In this document: positions 25,593 through 32,947 of the stretch, piece by piece
Position numbering within the stretch: the first letter of the stretch is position 1
Layout of the letters: each line of letters begins with the position of its first letter
Origin: JBPRGH01 sp051418055
GTDB taxonomy: Bacteria; Bacteroidota; Bacteroidia; Cytophagales; Cyclobacteriaceae
Length of the DNA: 48,273 nucleotides
Assembly: GCA_051418055.1 (NCBI GenBank)
Contig: JBPRGH010000040.1
Location: forward strand, 1 to 48,273
Direction of reading: 5' to 3'
The notes under the pieces: model-generated
The model's input: only the letters and a program-made list of their open reading frames with translations
What the model was told of the DNA's origin: nothing
Databases searched by the model: none
Made by a program: the position numbers and the translations under genes

Positions 25593-26235
25593 CCTGCTTC
25601 TTCTTTTTACAGCAAGCTTAGCTTTTGCCCAGAAAGCGAACAAGATGGAAACCGATACTCTTGAGGCAGAATTCATGCCTTCAGGTGTACGTATAGGTAT
25701 AGATGCCTTAAATCTTGGATTGTCTATTGCTGATGATAGTTACAGCTCCGTTCTTTTTGTTGCCGATGTAGATATCTATCGATATTTCCTGGTTGGAGAG
25801 TATGGGAATTATAGCCGTACACGTACAGGAGAGAATGGTGTATATACTACTGACGGATCGTACTGGAGGATAGGTGCTGACATTAATCTTTTTAAAAAGA
25901 ATCAATTCGGGAGCGTTTTGTCTGTTGGGTTGCGCTATGGGAACAGCACCTTTAGTGATCAGTTAACAACTACTTTGGCTAGTTACGCCTATGGTACACG
26001 TCAGGTAACGTATCAGAATGAAGGGGTGAAAGGAGATTGGTTTGAATTTGTAGCCGGATTAAAAGTGCCGGTCTGGAAGCTGTGGCTTGGCTATAATCTG
26101 CGTATGAAGATGGGCATTGATTCCTATGAGCAGATGGCTTTTATTCCTTATGAAGTCCCCGGTTATGGACTGGCTGCTGAGAAGGATTACTGGGAGTTTA
26201 ATTATTATATTATGTACCGGATTGAGTGGAGGTAA
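25561..26235 (+). CDS. Outer-membrane-like protein, DUF6048-like
   Basis: A 224-residue exported protein. I choose the ATG at 25561; a TTG at 25576 would give a tidier signal peptide (MKYTISLLLLFTASLAFAQ) and is a real alternative. The mature part reads like a small beta-barrel: VRIGIDALNLGLSI, VDIYRYFLVGEYGNY, GSYWRIGADINLFKKNQ, SVGLRYGNSTFSDQL, WFEFVAGLKVPVWKLWLGYN, and a last strand WEFNYYIMYRIEWR. This matches my recollection of DUF6048. It overlaps the DUF6452-like lipoprotein gene, suggesting that a barrel and a lipoprotein work together. Confidence 0.7.
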   Translation: MGSLILKYTISLLLLFTASLAFAQKANKMETDTLEAEFMPSGVRIGIDALNLGLSIADDSYSSVLFVADVDIYRYFLVGEYGNYSRTRTGENGVYTTDGSYWRIGADINLFKKNQFGSVLSVGLRYGNSTFSDQLTTTLASYAYGTRQVTYQNEGVKGDWFEFVAGLKVPVWKLWLGYNLRMKMGIDSYEQMAFIPYEVPGYGLAAEKDYWEFNYYIMYRIEWR

Positions 26236-26301
26236 TTTAGATATGAGATTTGAGATTTGAGATGATCTGGGCGTGTGCCCCGAATTATTATTCGTACCTC
26301 T

Positions 26302-26361
26302 GGTTTAAGTTTAGCGGCAGCATAACTTAAACCACATATAATAGCAAGTTTGTAACTTGCT
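26302..26361. repeat. REP-like palindromic repeat, full copy
   Basis: Two nested inverted repeats: GGTTTAAGTT / AACTTAAACC (26302-26311 and 26324-26333, 12-nt loop) and AGCAAGTT / AACTTGCT (26343-26350 and 26354-26361, 3-nt loop). A related copy lies at 27018. The pair flanks the Dabb gene. Just before it (26244-26262) is a short TGAGATT tandem repeat. No transposase is present. Confidence 0.65.
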
Positions 26362-26404
26362 GAAAACGTTACCTATAAAAGAACTAAAGACCCAGGATGA
26401 AAAA

Positions 26405-26821
26405 CTAAACTTCCAAAGAATCATACACCACCACCTTTTCCCACAGCGGCGAGGCATTTTGCACAAAGTCCAGGTGGACCGGATGTCCCTGATACGCGTC
26501 CTGGTCTTCTTTATTTTTAAAGCCAAGAATAAGAGAGTAAGTATAGGTATTATCAATGACGGATCTTTCAGTAGGTGCCGGAGTACCAACATGTGCTGAT
26601 TTTATCACGTCAATATTTTTAGTAAGGGTTTCCAGGTGTTTTTCAAATTCTTTTCTGGCGCTTTTTTTATCAGGTTGTTTTAGCCAAAAGAACACTACGT
26701 GCATGAAATTTTCCATCTTATTGGGTTTGGCCATAGTGGAGGCTGCGGCAGGGAAAAAACTGAGCGTTAAAATTCCGGAAAACGCTTTTTTAAGGAATGA
26801 CCGTCTTTGAGTGATTTTCAT
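26405..26821 (-). CDS. Tat-exported Dabb-domain protein
   Basis: A 138-residue protein with a twin-arginine signal: RRSFLKK at residues 6-12 followed by a hydrophobic stretch ending around AAAST. From about residue 37 a stress-responsive alpha/beta barrel (Dabb) domain follows: HVVFFWLK, the central LILGFKNKEDQDAYQGHPVH and a closing VVVYDSLEV. Dabb domains are dimeric ferredoxin-like folds, and bacterial ones are mostly of unknown function. Tat export suggests folding or cofactor loading in the cytoplasm before transport, which is inference. REP-like repeats lie on both sides. Confidence 0.9.
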   Translation of the reverse strand: MKITQRRSFLKKAFSGILTLSFFPAAASTMAKPNKMENFMHVVFFWLKQPDKKSARKEFEKHLETLTKNIDVIKSAHVGTPAPTERSVIDNTYTYSLILGFKNKEDQDAYQGHPVHLDFVQNASPLWEKVVVYDSLEV

Positions 26822-27017
26822 AAAAACTAAATTTAAGCATTAAAAATAGCTTCTTTTTTGTAAGAATCCTAAAGGAGGGGTATTAGTAAATCAGAAATCA
26901 GAAATAGGAAATCCTAGCGCAGCGAAGATTCACGAGGGTCTCGTGCGGCATGGTAGTGGGTACGAGTAAATCAGAAAATTAACCAGATGATATTTAGCGC
27001 ATCCCGATTAGACCCCT

Positions 27018-27047
27018 GGTTTAAGTTTAGCGCCAGCGTAACTTGCT
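27018..27047. repeat. REP-like repeat, rearranged second copy
   Basis: GGTTTAAGTTTAGCG matches the copy at 26302, then CCAGCGTAACTTGCTGA joins directly to sequence found at the other end of the first copy (AACTTGCTGA). It looks like an internally deleted version. The segment from 26880 to 27060 holds no gene. Confidence 0.6.
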
Positions 27048-27061
27048 GATTAATAAAAGTT

Positions 27062-28030
27062 TTACTTCTTATCAAAAAGCGACTCGACAAAAACCTTCCG
27101 GTCAAATTCCTGCAGGTCTTCTACTTTTTCGCCTACGCCAATATATTTAACGGGGATCTTAAATTCATCGGAGATACCAATTACCACGCCGCCTTTGGCT
27201 GTACCATCAAGCTTTGTTATTGCGAGGGCTGTTACTTCTGTGGCTTTGGTAAATTCTCTTGCCTGGATAATGGCATTCTGTCCGGTGCTGCCATCAAGTA
27301 CCAGCAACACTTCATGAGGGGCCGATTCAATGAATTTCTGGATGACGCGCTTGATCTTTGTCAGCTCGTTCATAAGGTTTACCTTGGTATGCAAACGCCC
27401 TGCAGTATCTATAATCACCACATCTGCCTTATCATCAACTGCCTGCTTAACTGTATCAAAGGCAACAGCAGAAGGGTCTGTATTCATTCCCTTGGCGACT
27501 ACAGGAACACCAACACGCTCCCCCCACAGTTTTATTTGATCGACAGCAGCGGCACGGAAAGTATCTGCTGCTCCAAGAACTACATTTAATCCCTGGGCTT
27601 TAAATCTGGCTGCAAGTTTACCGATTGTAGTGGTTTTACCAACGCCATTTACGCCTACTACAAGTATTACATAAGGAGTTTCCCTGCCTTTCTCAATTTT
27701 AAAACCCTCAGTGGATTCGGTATTATTTTCAACCAGGAGGGCGGCGACTTCTTCTTTGAGGATCTGATCGAGCTCTTTTGCACTGAGATATTTATCACGT
27801 GCCACACGATCTTCAATGCGATCGATGATCTTTATAGTTGTTTGTACACCGACATCAGAATTTATTAGGATCTCTTCAAGAGAATCCAGCACCTCTTCGT
27901 CAACGGTAGCTTTACCGGCAACGGCTTTGCCAAGCTTATTGAAGAATGAAGACTTGGTTTTTTCAAGCCCTTTTTCCAGAGATTCCTTTTTTTCCTCTTC
28001 TGAGGAGAAGAGTTTTCCAAATAATGCCAT
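27062..28030 (-). CDS. ftsY: Signal recognition particle receptor FtsY
   Basis: FtsY is the membrane-associated SRP receptor GTPase. I start at the ATG complementary to 28028-28030 (MALFGKLFSSEEE), because the 11 residues before it are not conserved in style. The 322-residue protein has the N domain (about 20-105) and the G domain with GVNGVGKTTTIGKLA (P-loop), DTFRAAA, DTAGR and TKLDGTAKGG, ending in FDRKVFVESLFDKK. The acidic A domain is almost absent and is replaced by the short amphipathic MALFGKLF start. It follows the ribosomal-protein cluster but a terminator separates them. Confidence 0.97.
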   Translation of the reverse strand: MALFGKLFSSEEEKKESLEKGLEKTKSSFFNKLGKAVAGKATVDEEVLDSLEEILINSDVGVQTTIKIIDRIEDRVARDKYLSAKELDQILKEEVAALLVENNTESTEGFKIEKGRETPYVILVVGVNGVGKTTTIGKLAARFKAQGLNVVLGAADTFRAAAVDQIKLWGERVGVPVVAKGMNTDPSAVAFDTVKQAVDDKADVVIIDTAGRLHTKVNLMNELTKIKRVIQKFIESAPHEVLLVLDGSTGQNAIIQAREFTKATEVTALAITKLDGTAKGGVVIGISDEFKIPVKYIGVGEKVEDLQEFDRKVFVESLFDKK

Positions 28031-28061
28031 CGATGCAGATTTACTGACTGCTATATACAAC

Positions 28062-28086
28062 AAAAAAGTCCCATAAAAGGGACTTT
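28062..28086 (-). terminator. Terminator after the rpmB-rpmG-DUF4295 cluster
   Basis: On the minus strand the 8-bp stem AAAGTCCC / GGGACTTT with a 6-nt loop continues into a run of T residues. It sits between the DUF4295 gene and ftsY. Confidence 0.75.
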
Positions 28087-28113
28087 ATAAATATATAAAA
28101 AAGTTAATACTTT

Positions 28114-28269
28114 TTATTTTTCGTTAATAAAATCCTTCACCTTTTCTACAGGAAGTATTTCTTCTCTGAAGGAGTAGGAACCAGTCTTGTCAGACTTCAC
28201 CATCTTGATCACTTTCGCTACATTCTTTGCTTCTTTTTTCTGAAGCGTCGCAACTACCTTCTTAGCCAT
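28114..28269 (-). CDS. DUF4295 small ribosome-associated protein (bL38-like)
   Basis: A 51-residue basic protein, MAKKVVATLQKKEAKNVAKV followed by IKMVKSDKTGSYSFREEILP and a short VEKVKDFINEK end. The DUF4295 family is restricted to Bacteroidota and sits right after L33. The gene begins 3 nt after the rpmG stop, so it is translated from the same message. From memory, a Flavobacterium ribosome structure assigned such a protein as the extra large-subunit protein bL38; that should be checked. A terminator follows, ending the cluster. Confidence 0.88.
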   Translation of the reverse strand: MAKKVVATLQKKEAKNVAKVIKMVKSDKTGSYSFREEILPVEKVKDFINEK

Positions 28270-28272
28270 AGC

Positions 28273-28455
28273 TTATTTAATTTCTTTATGTACGGTATAT
28301 TTTCTTAAAGTCGGATTGTACTTCTTCATCTCAAGACGCTCCGGAGTATTCTTACGATTTTTTGTCGTAATGTATCTAGACGTACCAGGTTGTCCGCTGT
28401 TTTTATGCTCCGTGCATTCAAGAATAACCTGTACTCTGTTACCTTTCTTTGCCAT
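28273..28455 (-). CDS. rpmG: 50S ribosomal protein L33
   Basis: A 60-residue L33: MAKKGNRVQVILECTEHKNS, SRYITTKNRKNTPERLEMKK and a C-terminal KYNPTLRKYTVHKEIK. Only one cysteine (in ECTEHK) is present, so this is the zinc-free form. It lies between rpmB (19 nt upstream) and the DUF4295 gene (3 nt downstream). Confidence 0.97.
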   Translation of the reverse strand: MAKKGNRVQVILECTEHKNSGQPGTSRYITTKNRKNTPERLEMKKYNPTLRKYTVHKEIK

Positions 28456-28474
28456 TTTCTTCCCTTTTTATAGC

Positions 28475-28714
28475 TTATACTAACGTATTGCCGTTTTTAC
28501 GTGCTTTCTTTAAAACTGCTGTAATACCATTTTTATTAATGGTACGAAGAGCTGTTGTAGACACTTTTAAAGTGATCCAACGGTCCTCTTCCGCAATGTA
28601 AAATTTCTTCTTATGAAGATTAGGATAAAATTTTCTCTTCGTCTTATTATTAGCGTGAGAAACGTTGTTTCCTACTCTAGGTCTTTTTCCAGTTATATCG
28701 CAAACTCTTGACAT
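28475..28714 (-). CDS. rpmB: 50S ribosomal protein L28
   Basis: A 79-residue L28 starting MSRVCDITGKRPRVGNNVSH, with the conserved NKTKRKFYPNLHKKKFYI and KVSTTALRTINKNG. It is the first gene of the rpmB-rpmG-DUF4295 cluster and follows a good promoter match. No zinc-binding Cys pairs are present apart from the single Cys5. Confidence 0.97.
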   Translation of the reverse strand: MSRVCDITGKRPRVGNNVSHANNKTKRKFYPNLHKKKFYIAEEDRWITLKVSTTALRTINKNGITAVLKKARKNGNTLV

Positions 28715-28757
28715 CGCTCTCTTTTTCTTTAAATGTTCCTTGTCAAAAATGGGTCTG

Positions 28758-28789
28758 CAAATGTCGATAAAAATATTATTATATACAAA
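28758..28789 (-). promoter_or_regulatory. Promoter for rpmB-rpmG-DUF4295
   Basis: On the minus strand TTTG (28786-28789), a 20-nt spacer and GACATTTG (28758-28765), one mismatch from TAnnTTTG. It lies 44 nt before the rpmB start. Confidence 0.5.
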
Positions 28790-28803
28790 TGCAACCGCAA
28801 AAA

Positions 28804-30285
28804 TTAATTTTGATCCAGTGATGGCAGCACAAACTGGTCTAAAGCGCTTGGCTGGGCCATCAAAGCCTCTATTTCCTCGCTTTTACGAGGAGCTTTGTCA
28901 GAAAGTAATTCACACCCGTCTTTGGTGATCAAAAAATCATCCTCAATACGCACCGGAATATTCCACCAAATCTGATCCGCCGGACTGCCTTCCGGTATAT
29001 AAACCCCTGGCTCAATGGTAATAACCATATTTTCCTGAAGGATATCATACTCTCCGAGATCATGGACATCAAGCCCAATATGATGACAACATCCGTGAGG
29101 GTAGTATCGGTTCCTTCCGGTCTCAGGATTTATCATATCTTCCGGATTTGTGCTTTTATAAAGGCCTAATTCTACGAGCCCTTCATTTACTACTTTGGCA
29201 GTAGCTTCGTAAAGGTCACTGAACTTTGTTCCCTCTTTACATATTTCCCATGCCGCATTCTGTGCATCATAAACGAGATCATAAATTTTCTTTTGCTCTT
29301 CGGTGAATTTTCCATTTACCGGGATTGTACGGGTAACATCAGCTGTATAACCGTGATATTCAGCGCCTAAATCCATAAGTATGAGTTCGCCATCTGTTAC
29401 TGAAGGCTTATAATTATCTATATAATGTAATACGCAGCCATTATGTCCTGCTCCGACAATACTGGGATAACCTTCATACTCTGCCTGATATTTTTTAAAT
29501 ACAAATTCATGTATTCCCTGGATCTCCCTTTCCGACATCCCAGGCCTCATAGCCTTCATCACCTCTGCCTGACCGACCGCTGAAATATCCACAGCTTTTT
29601 TTACCAGCACCAGCTCTTCTTCTGTTTTAATACCGCGCATTTTCGCTAGAAGGGAATTTAAGGCCCTTGTATCGAGATTATTTTTTTGCGGCTCAATTGC
29701 GACAGTTAAGTCTTTTTGATCCGGATAATTAACCTTTACTTTAAACTCTTCGATCAGATCATACAGGTCTGCTTCTTCGCGAGTATCACGCACATCATTT
29801 TTAAAGTCATAAAAAAGTACCTTATCAAATTTAGAGAAGTCTATATTGTAGTTTTTGAAGTCAGGGCCTTCAAATGCCACCTGAAAACCTAAATCCTCTT
29901 TAGCTCCCTCTTTTCCAAGACGGGCACCATCATATAGCTCTTTTAATGCATTATGCTGCCTTACAAAAATGATCTCATTATAATTTGTTCCATTAATTTC
30001 CTGGGGGTCTTTAAATAGAAGCAATACGGAGTGAGGCTCTTTATGTCCGGTGAGGTAGTAGAAATTTGGATCCTGATGATATATATAATCTACATCATTT
30101 GCGCGGTTGCGGACAGGATTAGAGAAAAATACCGCAACAGAATTTGCCGGCATCTGTTCAAGAAGTATACTACGTCGCTCCTTATGAAAATCTTTGGAAA
30201 GATAATCATCAGGTTTTGACTGACCATTTACATTTAAGGTAACTGCAAAAGCGAAAAACAGAAGTAGAACTCTCATTTTATACAT
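28804..30285 (-). CDS. Exported Xaa-Pro aminopeptidase (M24B, aminopeptidase P)
   Basis: Cleaves N-terminal residues preceding proline. The 493-residue protein has a signal peptide (to about residue 22, NVNGQ), an N-terminal aminopeptidase P domain (ANSVAVFFSNPVRNRANDVD, PNFYYLTGH) and the pita-bread catalytic domain. Metal ligands are visible: LMDLGAEYHGYTADVTRT (two Asp), HGCCHHIGLDVHD (His), TIEPGVYIPE (Glu) and RIEDDFLIT (Glu). An ATG three codons downstream is an alternative start with a tidier signal. Export separates it from the usual cytoplasmic PepP. The gene is monocistronic. Confidence 0.93.
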   Translation of the reverse strand: MYKMRVLLLFFAFAVTLNVNGQSKPDDYLSKDFHKERRSILLEQMPANSVAVFFSNPVRNRANDVDYIYHQDPNFYYLTGHKEPHSVLLLFKDPQEINGTNYNEIIFVRQHNALKELYDGARLGKEGAKEDLGFQVAFEGPDFKNYNIDFSKFDKVLFYDFKNDVRDTREEADLYDLIEEFKVKVNYPDQKDLTVAIEPQKNNLDTRALNSLLAKMRGIKTEEELVLVKKAVDISAVGQAEVMKAMRPGMSEREIQGIHEFVFKKYQAEYEGYPSIVGAGHNGCVLHYIDNYKPSVTDGELILMDLGAEYHGYTADVTRTIPVNGKFTEEQKKIYDLVYDAQNAAWEICKEGTKFSDLYEATAKVVNEGLVELGLYKSTNPEDMINPETGRNRYYPHGCCHHIGLDVHDLGEYDILQENMVITIEPGVYIPEGSPADQIWWNIPVRIEDDFLITKDGCELLSDKAPRKSEEIEALMAQPSALDQFVLPSLDQN

Positions 30286-30298
30286 AAAGTTTAAACAA

Positions 30299-30328
30299 TA
30301 AATTTAATGAATTCGTCTGAATAACAAA
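30299..30328 (-). promoter_or_regulatory. Putative promoter for the aminopeptidase P gene
   Basis: On the minus strand TTTG (30325-30328), 18 nt, then TAAATTTA (30299-30306), one mismatch from TAnnTTTG. Confidence 0.45.
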
Positions 30329-30413
30329 GAGATAATTTTGCTCCAGGCGATATTCTATTTTGAATGGTAATAATAATAGTTGAAGTGGCTTTTTTAGGCC
30401 GGGGCTTTTTGTC

Positions 30414-30421
30414 TAATTTTG
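30414..30421 (+). promoter_or_regulatory. Putative -7 box for rocD
   Basis: TAATTTTG is an exact TAnnTTTG match, 24 nt before the rocD start. No clear -33 TTG at 18-21 nt upstream (the region is T-rich). Confidence 0.4.
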
Positions 30422-30445
30422 TAACGCATTAAAATTCTGAATATT

Positions 30446-31684
30446 ATGATAGAAACAATAAGTTCAAGTAAGGAAGCAATAGAGCTGGAAGATAAATACG
30501 GAGCACATAATTATCACCCATTACCTGTAGTACTTTCCAAAGGCGAGGGTGTATATGTATGGGATGTTGAAGGAAAGAGGTACTATGATTTCCTTTCAGC
30601 TTATAGCGCCGTTAATCAGGGGCATTGCCATCCGCGAATCATAGATGCATTGAAATCACAGGCAGAAACGCTTACCCTGACTTCACGTGCATTCCATAAT
30701 GATGTGCTGGGAATATTTGAGCAGTATGTAACAAACTACTTTGGTTTTGACAAGGTGCTGGCGATGAATACCGGAGCCGAAGCAGTAGAAACAGCAATAA
30801 AGCTTTGCCGTAAGTATGCCTATGAAGTTAAAGGCATGCCCGAAAATCAGGCGAAGATTATCGTTTGTGAAAATAACTTCCACGGGAGGACCACCACAAT
30901 CATTTCCTTCTCTGATGATGAAGGGGCAAGAAAGAATTTTGGGCCGTATACTCCAGGTTTTATAAAGATCCCTCATAATGACCTTGATGCTCTGGAAAAA
31001 GCATTAAAAGAAGAGAATGTTGCCGGGTTCCTGGTAGAGCCGATACAAGGAGAAGCAGGTGTATTTGTTCCGGATGAAGGTTATCTTAAAAAAGCCTCAG
31101 AGCTGTGTAAAAAGCATGATGCGTTATTTATTGCTGACGAGGTGCAGACGGGTATAGCCCGTACGGGTAAATTACTTGCTGTTGAGCATGATAATGTAAA
31201 GCCTGATATCCTTATTCTTGGAAAGGCAATTTCCGGAGGAGTATATCCGGTTTCAGCTGTATTTAGCAGCAATGAAATAATGGGGGTTTTCAAACCTGGA
31301 CAGCATGGAAGTACTTTTGGAGGAAATCCATTAGGAGCCAGAGTGGCTATTGCTGCTCTCGAGGTGATTGAGGATGAGAAACTGGCGGAAAATGCTGAGA
31401 AAATGGGGCAGTTATTCCGGAAACGCATGGAAGATATTATTGCAAATAGCGATATTGTTTCACAGGTAAGGGGCAGAGGTTTATTAAATGCTATCGTTAT
31501 TAATGATTCACCGGATAGTTCTACTGCCTGGGACCTTTGTGTTGCCTTGAAGGATAACGGCCTTTTGGCAAAACCTACACATGGCAATATTATACGTTTT
31601 GCTCCTCCATTGGTAATAAATGAAGAGCAGCTAAATGAGTGCTGTGATATTATTCAAAAAACTATAGCGGAGTTTAATCAATAA
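30446..31684 (+). CDS. rocD: Ornithine aminotransferase
   Basis: A PLP-dependent class III transaminase converting ornithine and 2-oxoglutarate to glutamate semialdehyde and glutamate. The 412-residue length fits. The PLP lysine is Lys260 in LGKAISGGVYPVSAVF. Other signatures are YDFLSAYSAVNQGHCHPRI, FHGRTTTIISFS, EPIQGEAGV, DEVQTGIARTGK and STFGGNPLGARVA. The opening SKEAIELEDKYGAHNYHPLP is typical of ornithine rather than acetylornithine aminotransferase. It stands alone, with a terminator 21 nt downstream. Confidence 0.96.
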   Translation: MIETISSSKEAIELEDKYGAHNYHPLPVVLSKGEGVYVWDVEGKRYYDFLSAYSAVNQGHCHPRIIDALKSQAETLTLTSRAFHNDVLGIFEQYVTNYFGFDKVLAMNTGAEAVETAIKLCRKYAYEVKGMPENQAKIIVCENNFHGRTTTIISFSDDEGARKNFGPYTPGFIKIPHNDLDALEKALKEENVAGFLVEPIQGEAGVFVPDEGYLKKASELCKKHDALFIADEVQTGIARTGKLLAVEHDNVKPDILILGKAISGGVYPVSAVFSSNEIMGVFKPGQHGSTFGGNPLGARVAIAALEVIEDEKLAENAEKMGQLFRKRMEDIIANSDIVSQVRGRGLLNAIVINDSPDSSTAWDLCVALKDNGLLAKPTHGNIIRFAPPLVINEEQLNECCDIIQKTIAEFNQ

Positions 31685-31705
31685 ATAAATACTTAAATAA
31701 AAAAG

Positions 31706-31745
31706 AAGAGGCTGTCGCAATTATTTGAGGCAGCCTCTTTTTTTC
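31706..31745 (+). terminator. Intrinsic terminator after rocD
   Basis: A 9-bp perfect stem AAGAGGCTG / CAGCCTCTT with a 16-nt loop and an eight-base T-run. Confidence 0.88.
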
Positions 31746-31755
31746 TTTTTATTTA

Positions 31756-31785
31756 TTGATAAACGATAAATAATTATTATATTTG
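31756..31785 (+). promoter_or_regulatory. Promoter for the DUF2975-HTH pair
   Basis: TTG (31756-31758), a 19-nt spacer and TATATTTG (31778-31785), an exact two-box match. The start codon follows 17 nt after the -7 box. Confidence 0.65.
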
Positions 31786-31802
31786 AATAAATATTTAGAA
31801 TT

Positions 31803-32573
31803 ATGAAGCAATTGACCACCCTTTCTGTTTTAGCAAAATGGATAATTAATATCACTTTAGCTGCAGTGATTATTATCATTTTTATGAATTTAATACATGG
31901 CTATAAGTTAATGCAGGATAATATAAAGACACCATCTACTGAAGGAGTTTTAGACTGGTCGAAATCCTCTTCTATTAACTTTAATGGGTATAGTTTAAAG
32001 CATGTATTAGAATATGAAAAGGATGAAAATGGAACTTACAAAGCAAATTTTCAAGATTATATTCTTCTAAGAACTCCCACTCCAAGAATAGCTATTAATA
32101 ATATAGAAGGGGAGCAGTTTTCATTAATTGGAGAAAATGAAAGAATTACAGCGTATTTACAAAATGAAAGCTCTCCAATAGTATATAAAATTAAGGAAAA
32201 GCAAGCTCAGAAAAATGTTATTATAGTTGGTGTCTTAACAAATGTTTTTATTCTCCTGATTTTGTTGCTTTGGCTGTTGGTATTCAGAAAATTTATAATA
32301 AGTATTTCCAGAAAGGAATTTTTTATTATTAAAAATGCAAGGCGATTAATTATCCTAAGTATACCTGCTTTCATTTTACCTTTTTTCAACTATCTCATTA
32401 GTTATTTGTCAAATCAATTTTATATAAAAAATTTTACTGCTGTACAAGGTCACCTACTTATAAATTATCATTTTGACCCTGTGCCAATCATTTTTGGAAT
32501 GACATTTCTAATTATGGCAGGTGTTGTTTACGAAGGTGCTCGTTTAAAAGAAGAAACTGATTTAACTATATAA
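31803..32573 (+). CDS. DUF2975-like membrane protein
   Basis: A 256-residue integral membrane protein with four predicted helices at about 12-32, 139-162, 182-203 and 227-245. A soluble loop of about 100 residues lies between the first two. The four-helix layout, the RKEFFIIKNARRLIILSIPA stretch and the HTH gene starting 2 nt after its stop fit DUF2975. In these pairs a membrane protein is encoded with a YozG-type regulator; its biochemical role is unknown. The loop here is longer than I expect for the family, so the match is not certain. Confidence 0.75.
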   Translation: MKQLTTLSVLAKWIINITLAAVIIIIFMNLIHGYKLMQDNIKTPSTEGVLDWSKSSSINFNGYSLKHVLEYEKDENGTYKANFQDYILLRTPTPRIAINNIEGEQFSLIGENERITAYLQNESSPIVYKIKEKQAQKNVIIVGVLTNVFILLILLLWLLVFRKFIISISRKEFFIIKNARRLIILSIPAFILPFFNYLISYLSNQFYIKNFTAVQGHLLINYHFDPVPIIFGMTFLIMAGVVYEGARLKEETDLTI

Positions 32574-32575
32574 TT

Positions 32576-32809
32576 ATGCCAATAATAGTAAATCTGGATG
32601 TAGTATTAGCAAAACGTAAAATGCAATCGAAAGAGCTGGCCGAAAAAGTAGGGATTACATTAGCTAATTTATCAATATTAAAAACAGGCAAGGCAAAAGC
32701 TATTCGATTTTCAACTTTAGAAGCTATTTGTAAAGAACTTAAGTGTCAGCCTGGAGATATCTTAGAATACGCTCCGGAAAAACCCTCATTAATATCTACT
32801 GTCAGCTAA
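32576..32809 (+). CDS. Small HTH (Cro/C1, YozG-type) transcriptional regulator
   Basis: A 77-residue single-domain regulator. The helix-turn-helix spans about residues 5-67 (VVLAKRKMQSKELAEKVGIT, LANLSILKTGKAKAIRFSTL, EAICKELKCQPGDILEY). The ending CQPGDILEY is characteristic of the small XRE regulators paired with DUF2975 genes. Only 2 nt separate it from the membrane-protein stop. It probably regulates its own operon; that is inference from the pair architecture. No operator palindrome was identified with confidence. Confidence 0.9.
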   Translation: MPIIVNLDVVLAKRKMQSKELAEKVGITLANLSILKTGKAKAIRFSTLEAICKELKCQPGDILEYAPEKPSLISTVS

Positions 32810-32936
32810 AAAATACCTAAAAGTAGGTATTGCATCTAACTCCACTAATATTTAATTTAGTAGAACTTTTAAATAGTTACACTTTTTATATAAGGCAATT
32901 TTATTTATATTACTATTTATAGATTAAGTTACAAAT

Positions 32937-32943
32937 AAGGAGG
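32937..32943 (+). promoter_or_regulatory. Strong Shine-Dalgarno, unusual for this lineage
   Basis: AAGGAGG lies 4 nt before the ATG at 32948 and continues in GGGAG. Most starts in the window lack such a site, as expected for Bacteroidota, whose ribosomes sequester the anti-Shine-Dalgarno. It supports the chosen start of this orphan gene. Confidence 0.6.
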
Positions 32944-32947
32944 GGAG

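Noticed and set aside
28019..28063. Longer FtsY start (eleven extra residues)
   Set aside because: The ATG at 28030 gives MALFGKLFSSEEE, the usual amphipathic start; the extension overlaps the upstream terminator.
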